The translations under genes and the position numbers were made by a program. From the NCBI GenBank assembly GCA_043778315.1, contig JAYWGJ010000208.1:1-28330 (forward strand): 28,330 nucleotides of DNA. The letters run 5' to 3'. Shown in pieces: positions 23,690 through 28,330 of this stretch. This DNA comes from JBEEMU01 sp043778315 (lineage in GTDB: Bacteria > Bacteroidota > Bacteroidia > Chitinophagales > Saprospiraceae). The notes under the pieces were generated by a model. That model saw only the letters and a program-made list of their open reading frames with translations, made no database searches and had not been told where the DNA came from. The first letter of the stretch is position 1. Every line of letters begins with the position of its first letter.

Positions 23690-25594
23690 ATGCTACACGC
23701 CCTCCTTATCGGAATAGATAATTATCCGCCGCCGTTGCCGCCGCTCAAAGGTTGCGGCAACGACATTGCTATAATGCAAAACCTATTGAATACGCTACAA
23801 ACTATTGGCAGTCAAGATTTTGTGAAAAATATAGTGGTGCTAACTAATGAAGGCGCAACTAAACAAGCTATAATCACAGCTATAAAAACTACTTTCGCAA
23901 CCGCAAAAGCGGACGATATTTTATTATTTTATTTTAGCGGACATGGTGCGCGCGAACGCGCCGAACGCGCCGTTTGGCAAACCGATTACTTGGAGGGTTT
24001 TGTATGTTACGATAGCAAAACCAAAGGCTTACTGAGCGATAAGGAGTTCCGATATTTGATGTATCCGTATTTTAATATTGTAAAACATAGTGTCGTCATC
24101 ACCGATTGCTGCCACGCGGGTAGCATTACGCGCTCCGATTTGAAACCGCGTCTTGCTGCGAGTTTCCCCGAACGGCAGTACAGTAATTTTGTGTTTAGTG
24201 ATAAAATAAATAAAAAAGATTGTAGTAATACGCCTATCAGCACCCTTTTTCTGATAGGAAAACACTTGCATATTGCGGCTTGCGAAGCCGACAAATTGGC
24301 TTACGAAACCAATGGTAACGGTCAGCTTACGCTGCAATTAATCCAAAATCTGCGCGCCGCAAACGGACAAATTTCTTACGCGCTATTAGCGCAACGGCTG
24401 CGCGCAAGCCTTATTCCTACTGGACAAACGCCTGCTATCGACGCGCTTGGTGGCGCAGACGCGCAGCTCAATCTTAACTTTTTGACCGCTACCACATTGC
24501 GCGAAAGCGGCGCAATTTCGCTGGCTTATTTTGCCGACAAAGGCTGGACGCTCGCTACGGGCGCAATCGATGCACGGATAAATAAGGAGAATAAAAATAA
24601 TTTGTATTTTGCGGTGCATAGCGACGCAGGCGAATGCGCGACCGACCTCGAGGTGACTAAGTTATTGCCTACCGAAACATGGGTTACGCCTACAAATACT
24701 GCCGTTTTAGACGTAAAAAAAATGTATAAAGTATTCGTAGCCGATAATTTTGCGCCGATACGCATCGCGCTGATTGGCGCGCCGATAAGTTTTGCTAAAC
24801 TGCAAGATTATATCAAAACAAAACCGACTACGCTAACCGACCTGAATATAATATGGACAAGCGAAGCGAAAGCGGATTATTTTTTAACGGCTACGAGTAG
24901 TGCAAAAGGGATTTTGTACAATATTGCGCGTAGCGAAACACCGAATTTGCCGATTTGCAAAGCGATTATTTCGGGCGAATGTATGGTTTTTGATACAATA
25001 AGATGTGTACAAAAATGGCGCGCCGCGAAGCAACTCAGCAACCCGATAAGCGAATGGACAAACGGCTTACCGCTAAACATAGACTTATTGCAATACGACC
25101 AGCAACGCCAACTAATTCATACCGCGCCAATCGCTGAAACAAGCAGTTTGACTGCGAAAACGTTACTAAATGGCAAAAAAGGAGCGTATTTTTCTATTAA
25201 AATAATGAACAAAGATACCCGTCCGATGTACGTTGCGGTGGTCGGTCTAACCGATTTGTACGGTATCGCTACTGATTTACTGCCCGTCACGAAGCTCGAG
25301 CAGCAAGGGGACAGCGTACAGCCGCTCGAGGGTATTTCTGTGCCGCTTACTGCTGAAAACTACGCCATAGATTTTGCGCTGCCCGCCGTTTCTAATTATT
25401 TATTGGTGATTGCGTCCACGCGAAGTTTTACGACCAACGACCTGAAACAAGCCGATTTGCCGCCGCCCGAAAAATATAAACCATCGCCGCCCGTCATGCG
25501 CGGCAATGCGGTACTCGGACGCGCCTTACTGCAAAAAGCAGCGAAAGACGATTGGAATACGCAAGTGTATGAACTGCAATTATTGCTAAAATAG
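23690..25594 (+). CDS. Caspase-like (peptidase C14) protein with large C-terminal region
   Basis: A 634-aa protein starting MLHALLIGIDNYP, the usual first strand of caspase-like domains. The catalytic dyad is visible: His85 in YFSGHGA and Cys141 in DCCHAG (metacaspase-like, the second Cys being the nucleophile). The protease domain covers about residues 1-250. The following ~380 residues are beta-rich; the region AYFSIKIMNKDTRPMYVAVV to LLVIASTRSF resembles the DUF4384-like domains often fused to bacterial caspases. No signal peptide is seen. I use ATG 23690, four bases after the stop of the small membrane frame; the frame is open 19 codons further upstream but overlaps that ORF. Such proteins act in regulated proteolysis, signalling or abortive-infection-type cell death; the role here is unknown. 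Confidence 0.87.
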   Translation: MLHALLIGIDNYPPPLPPLKGCGNDIAIMQNLLNTLQTIGSQDFVKNIVVLTNEGATKQAIITAIKTTFATAKADDILLFYFSGHGARERAERAVWQTDYLEGFVCYDSKTKGLLSDKEFRYLMYPYFNIVKHSVVITDCCHAGSITRSDLKPRLAASFPERQYSNFVFSDKINKKDCSNTPISTLFLIGKHLHIAACEADKLAYETNGNGQLTLQLIQNLRAANGQISYALLAQRLRASLIPTGQTPAIDALGGADAQLNLNFLTATTLRESGAISLAYFADKGWTLATGAIDARINKENKNNLYFAVHSDAGECATDLEVTKLLPTETWVTPTNTAVLDVKKMYKVFVADNFAPIRIALIGAPISFAKLQDYIKTKPTTLTDLNIIWTSEAKADYFLTATSSAKGILYNIARSETPNLPICKAIISGECMVFDTIRCVQKWRAAKQLSNPISEWTNGLPLNIDLLQYDQQRQLIHTAPIAETSSLTAKTLLNGKKGAYFSIKIMNKDTRPMYVAVVGLTDLYGIATDLLPVTKLEQQGDSVQPLEGISVPLTAENYAIDFALPAVSNYLLVIASTRSFTTNDLKQADLPPPEKYKPSPPVMRGNAVLGRALLQKAAKDDWNTQVYELQLLLK

Positions 25595-25617
25595 GGTGTT
25601 TACTACTCGCTCCCCTC

Positions 25618-26748
25618 CTACCGAAACGGGTCTTGAAACTCCGCTTTTTTGAGCGTAATAGTATCGGTTAGCGTATTCAAAAACGCCAATATAGACTGTT
25701 TTTGCGGCTCGGTCAAACTGATTTGCCCTACAAACGCGTCTTTATTTGGGCTGTATTTGCCGTGCGAAGCATAGTGTTCTATCACTTCCGTTAGCGTCTG
25801 CATACTCCCGTCGTGCATATACGGCGCGGTGAGCGCGATATTCCAGAGCGTCGGTGCGCGAAATTTTCCGTTATCGATAGCGATATTCGTCGCGCCGCCT
25901 CTACCTTTATCAGGGAAATCGTTTAGCGTTGCCGCTTCCGTGATACCATTATTGAAGTAATCGGAGCTTTTAAAAATTGGCTCGTTGTGGCAGTGAAAAC
26001 ATTGCGCGTCGGGCAGCGTCGTTCGATTATTGTACATATCGTAGCCGTCTTGCTCCTCGTCGGTCGGGAAACCGATGCCCTTAACGAACACCTTATAGTA
26101 GCGGGAATTTTCGCCCACCACAATACTTTTTTCGAACTGCTCTAAGGCGCGAGTCGCGAGGATTCGCGTGATGCCGCTCACTTTTGTGATATTAAACGCC
26201 TTGCGAAACAAGCGGTGATACATGGTATCGGCGCGGAGTTTCTGCTCCACGTTCGCCCATGTTTCGTGCATTTCTATTGGATTCTCTACGGGTTCGAAGG
26301 CTTGTTTTTCAAGGGTTGAAGTACGTCCGTCCCAGAAAAAATCGGTTGAGCCGAACGCCAAATTTTGTATCGCCATCGCTTGGCGCGTACCTGCTACACC
26401 AGTCACACCCATACTAAATCGCCGTGCGTCGCTCATGCCTTGCACCGGTGCGTGGCACGAGCCGCAGGCTTGCGTTTTGGTGCTGCTCAGTCGTTTATCA
26501 TAAAATAGATACCTGCCGAGCGTCACGCCCTCGACGGTCATCGGGTTGTTCGGATTAACAGTAGGCTGCGGGAAACCCGTCGGTAATCTGTACACAAAAG
26601 CGGTCGGATTAGACGTTATATTGGTAAGGTCAATATCGGTCGCGGTCGGCTGCACCTCTTGCTGTGCGGGTGTTGGCACACAAGCCGCAAAAAACAGCAT
26701 CGCCGCAGCTATGCCCACACCTATTATACTATGATGATTTATTTTCAT
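25618..26748 (-). CDS. Di-heme cytochrome c peroxidase-like lipoprotein
   Basis: A 376-aa member of the bacterial CcpA/MauG superfamily. Two c-type heme motifs are present, CGSCH (95-99) and CFHCH (250-254), with typical neighbours VTLGRYLFYDKRLS (75-88), FFWDGR (137-142), RAPTLWNIALTAPYMHDGS (297-315). I start at ATG 26748, giving a lipoprotein signal with lipobox FAAC (Cys23); the longer frame has no signal at its start. It is probably anchored in the periplasm and reduces hydrogen peroxide with electrons from a cytochrome c or quinol route, but MauG/MbnH-type protein-modifying oxidases share the same fold and cannot be excluded. It converges on the caspase-like gene with only 23 bases between. 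Confidence 0.92.
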   Translation of the reverse strand: MKINHHSIIGVGIAAAMLFFAACVPTPAQQEVQPTATDIDLTNITSNPTAFVYRLPTGFPQPTVNPNNPMTVEGVTLGRYLFYDKRLSSTKTQACGSCHAPVQGMSDARRFSMGVTGVAGTRQAMAIQNLAFGSTDFFWDGRTSTLEKQAFEPVENPIEMHETWANVEQKLRADTMYHRLFRKAFNITKVSGITRILATRALEQFEKSIVVGENSRYYKVFVKGIGFPTDEEQDGYDMYNNRTTLPDAQCFHCHNEPIFKSSDYFNNGITEAATLNDFPDKGRGGATNIAIDNGKFRAPTLWNIALTAPYMHDGSMQTLTEVIEHYASHGKYSPNKDAFVGQISLTEPQKQSILAFLNTLTDTITLKKAEFQDPFR

Positions 26749-26759
26749 AAAAAAGGATT

Positions 26760-26847
26760 GAAAGTACGACGAAATGCTGTTTTGTGGAAAGTACAACGAA
26801 ACGCTGTTTCGTTGAAAAGAAAGTGCAACGAAACGCTGTTTCGTTGC
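26760..26847. repeat. REP-like palindromes, AACGAAAC-GCT-GTTTCGTT type
   Basis: Three direct copies of an AAAGTACAACGAAACGCTG-type unit: a decayed one at 26760-26786 and two perfect hairpins at 26794-26814 (9-bp arms) and 26825-26847 (10-bp arms), all with loop GCT. They start 11 bases upstream of the peroxidase start codon, so they form its leader or promoter region. Confidence 0.85.
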
Positions 26848-26923
26848 AGTTGAAAAGAAAACGTTACATTTTACTACAAATAAATATCTAAAACAACGTT
26901 TTATACTATTTTGTTCAAATCTA

Positions 26924-26968
26924 CGGAACAGCGTTCCGAAGCACTTTTACCTACGGAACAGCGTTCCG
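26924..26968. repeat. REP-like palindromes, CGGAAC-AGC-GTTCCG type
   Basis: CTACGGAACAGCGTTCCGAA followed by GCACTTTT occurs twice in tandem (hairpins 26924-26938 and 26954-26968, 30-base period). On the minus strand the loop reads GCT in AAC-GCT-GTT, as in the copies at 17527 and 26794. They lie just after the pseudouridine synthase stop and may act as its terminator. The rest of 26848-26923 is AT-rich with nothing recognised. Confidence 0.85.
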
Positions 26969-26978
26969 AAGCACTTTT

Positions 26979-27683
26979 TTACTTACGATACATATCCGCA
27001 AACTGTCGCCAAAATTCAAAAATTTTGGGCGGGTCGGCGGTGATAGTCACTTGCTCGAGCTTGACGGGGTGCATAAACGTGAGCGACCGGGCGTGCAGCG
27101 CGATGCTTTTATCCTCGAGCGGCTTTGACGCGCCGTATTTGAGGTCGCCGCGTATCGGACAGCCGATTTTGGAGAGTTGCGCGCGGATTTGGTGGGGTCT
27201 GCCCGTTTTTGGGTGAACCTCCAAAAAATAGTTATTCGCGATTTCGCCCACCATTTCGTAGCTCAGTTCGGCGGGTTTTGCGTTGCCCGTTCGGTTTTTG
27301 ACGTAGGCGTGCGTGAGGTTTTTGGCTGCGTCTTTCTCCAAAAAGTGGTGCAGCGTACCCGAAAACTCTTCGGGGCGACTTTCCAACACCGCCCAGTAGA
27401 TTTTTTCTACCTCTCGTGCCGCAAACATCGCGTTCATGCGCTCCAACGCCTTGCTCGTTCGCGCAAACAGACAAACGCCGCTCACAGGGCGGTCTAAGCG
27501 GTGAATAGTACCCAAATATACATCGCCCGGCTTGTTGTACCTGATTTTGATGTACTCTTTTACCCATTCCGAAATCGGCGTATCGCCCGTTTCGTCGCCT
27601 TGCACCAAGCTGCCTGCGGGTTTATTTATCGCTATTAAATGGTTGTCTTCGTATAATACGACTATTTTTCCTAAATTATTCAT
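26979..27683 (-). CDS. RluA-family RNA pseudouridine synthase
   Basis: A 234-aa enzyme that isomerises uridine to pseudouridine in rRNA or tRNA. The catalytic motif HRLDRPVSG (61-69, catalytic Asp64) and the downstream HPKTGRPHQIRAQLSKIG block are clear. There is no N-terminal S4 RNA-binding domain, so it is a short catalytic-domain-only form; the target site cannot be assigned. I start at ATG 27683 (MNNLGKIVVLYEDN) because the frame's earlier ATG would add 27 AT-rich-coded residues and because a -7 element ends four bases upstream of 27683, predicting a leaderless message. Confidence 0.92.
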   Translation of the reverse strand: MNNLGKIVVLYEDNHLIAINKPAGSLVQGDETGDTPISEWVKEYIKIRYNKPGDVYLGTIHRLDRPVSGVCLFARTSKALERMNAMFAAREVEKIYWAVLESRPEEFSGTLHHFLEKDAAKNLTHAYVKNRTGNAKPAELSYEMVGEIANNYFLEVHPKTGRPHQIRAQLSKIGCPIRGDLKYGASKPLEDKSIALHARSLTFMHPVKLEQVTITADPPKIFEFWRQFADMYRK

Positions 27684-27687
27684 GCCA

Positions 27688-27695
27688 CAAAGGTA
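27688..27695 (-). promoter_or_regulatory. -7 element at the rluA-type gene, leaderless spacing
   Basis: On the minus strand TACCTTTG is followed by TGGC and then the ATG, the same four-base spacing as at cysS. No clear -33 TTTG is seen at the expected distance. Confidence 0.55.
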
Positions 27696-27822
27696 AGCCT
27701 TTTTATTAGCATTTTTTGATTTCAATATCCAATTAAAGCAATTTTTATTCGTAAATAGTATCATATTATAAAAAATTTGTTGTAATATTGTAAAAATAAT
27801 ACTACTATTTTCAACAAAAAAC

Positions 27823-27830
27823 TAATTTTG
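27823..27830 (+). promoter_or_regulatory. Possible -7 element for the SprB-like gene
   Basis: TAATTTTG fits TAnnTTTG about 90 bases before the ATG at 27919. There is no -33 partner at the normal spacing, so the call is weak. The rest of 27696-27918 is AT-rich without a gene. Confidence 0.3.
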
Positions 27831-27918
27831 GCAAAATAGTTGCTACACATATATATAGTGACATTCAAACGTAAAAATATTTTATCATTACACTAATCAA
27901 CATTTCATTAATCAGTCT

Positions 27919-28330
27919 ATGAAAAAAATCTCCACCATCATTTTTTGCCTATTATATTATATAGTGCAAACCGCCGCTCAAATCAATGCGACCGCCGCTA
28001 CGGTAGCCGCTACTTGCAGCTCGAACGGCAAAATCACCATCACCGCAACGGGCGGCGCAACGCCGTACACCTACGAAATCACGGTTGCGCCGACGGGCGG
28101 TATTCGTCCGCCGCAGCAGAGTAATGTGTTCGATAATTTGCCAAAAGGCAATTATACCATAAAAGTGACGGACGTGACAGGGCAGACCCGAACCGTGACC
28201 GCTACTATCGGCGGCACTTACGTCGCGCCGACCATGAATTGCATATTAACAACTCCGACAAGCAATACGGTTACGCTAACGATAGTTAACGGCTCGCCGC
28301 CATTTAAGTACGAATACAGCCGCAATAATT
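27919..28330 (+). CDS. SprB-repeat-like secreted protein (5' part)
   Basis: The frame is open from ATG 27919 to the window edge (137 codons). The signal peptide (MKKISTIIFCLLYYIVQTAAQ) is followed by short beta-sandwich repeats: ATCSSNGKITITATGGATPY to LPKGNYTIKVTDVTG, then a second, diverged copy starting MNCILTTPTSNTVTLTIVNG. The pattern of Cys, GG-x-x-PY-x-Y, NLP-x-GNYTIxVTD is that of SprB repeats found in Bacteroidota gliding adhesins and large T9SS cargo. The full protein is probably long; its C-terminus is outside the window. Confidence 0.75.
   Translation, partial: MKKISTIIFCLLYYIVQTAAQINATAATVAATCSSNGKITITATGGATPYTYEITVAPTGGIRPPQQSNVFDNLPKGNYTIKVTDVTGQTRTVTATIGGTYVAPTMNCILTTPTSNTVTLTIVNGSPPFKYEYSRNN

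Overview
The window looks like a Bacteroidota chromosome (inference from several independent signs). Likely promoters carry the phylum-specific -7 element TAnnTTTG, and genes lack clear Shine-Dalgarno sequences. There are two TonB-dependent receptors, a type IX secretion (T9SS) C-terminal sorting tail, an SprB-like secreted protein and a TPP riboswitch / TonB receptor / PnuT operon. Genus cannot be told from the sequence. Base composition is mixed, with very AT-rich intergenic DNA and many short repeats.

Layout. 1-98: 3' end of an unidentified gene, a bidirectional terminator, and on the minus strand a small promoter-ORF-terminator unit (47 aa) too short for usual gene callers. 468-3763: an alkane-oxidation module, with a TetR regulator overlapping a PaaE-like flavin/[2Fe-2S] reductase, divergent from an AlkB-type membrane di-iron hydroxylase; a near-perfect 19-bp palindrome lies between them. 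3923-4636: LOG-family nucleotide hydrolase. 4748-8546: thiamine operon (promoter, TPP riboswitch, TonB receptor, PnuT-like permease, secreted propeller-like protein). 8658-11109: a lipoprotein and cysS on the minus strand, separated by heptanucleotide repeats.

11371-22055 is the most unusual part. It holds two tandem DUF4331 secreted proteins (only the second with a T9SS tail), a TPR lipoprotein, a HupE/UreJ-type membrane protein, an unknown helical protein on the minus strand and a TonB receptor with a His-rich plug loop. I infer that several of these form one surface-to-inner-membrane system, perhaps for a metal ion; this is a hypothesis. The gaps between them are packed with period-7 and period-21 repeats, a 52-bp tandem repeat and REP-like palindromes, one of which supplies the last codons of the TPR gene.

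22152-25594: an AT-richer, probably acquired patch with two coupled unknown genes, a possibly frameshifted small membrane gene and a caspase-like (C14) protein. 25618-27683 (minus): a di-heme cytochrome c peroxidase-like lipoprotein and an RluA-family pseudouridine synthase. 27919-end: start of an SprB-repeat-like secreted protein.

No tRNA, rRNA, CRISPR array, transposase, integrase or replication origin was recognised. All family assignments come from reading motifs by eye; none was checked by a database search.
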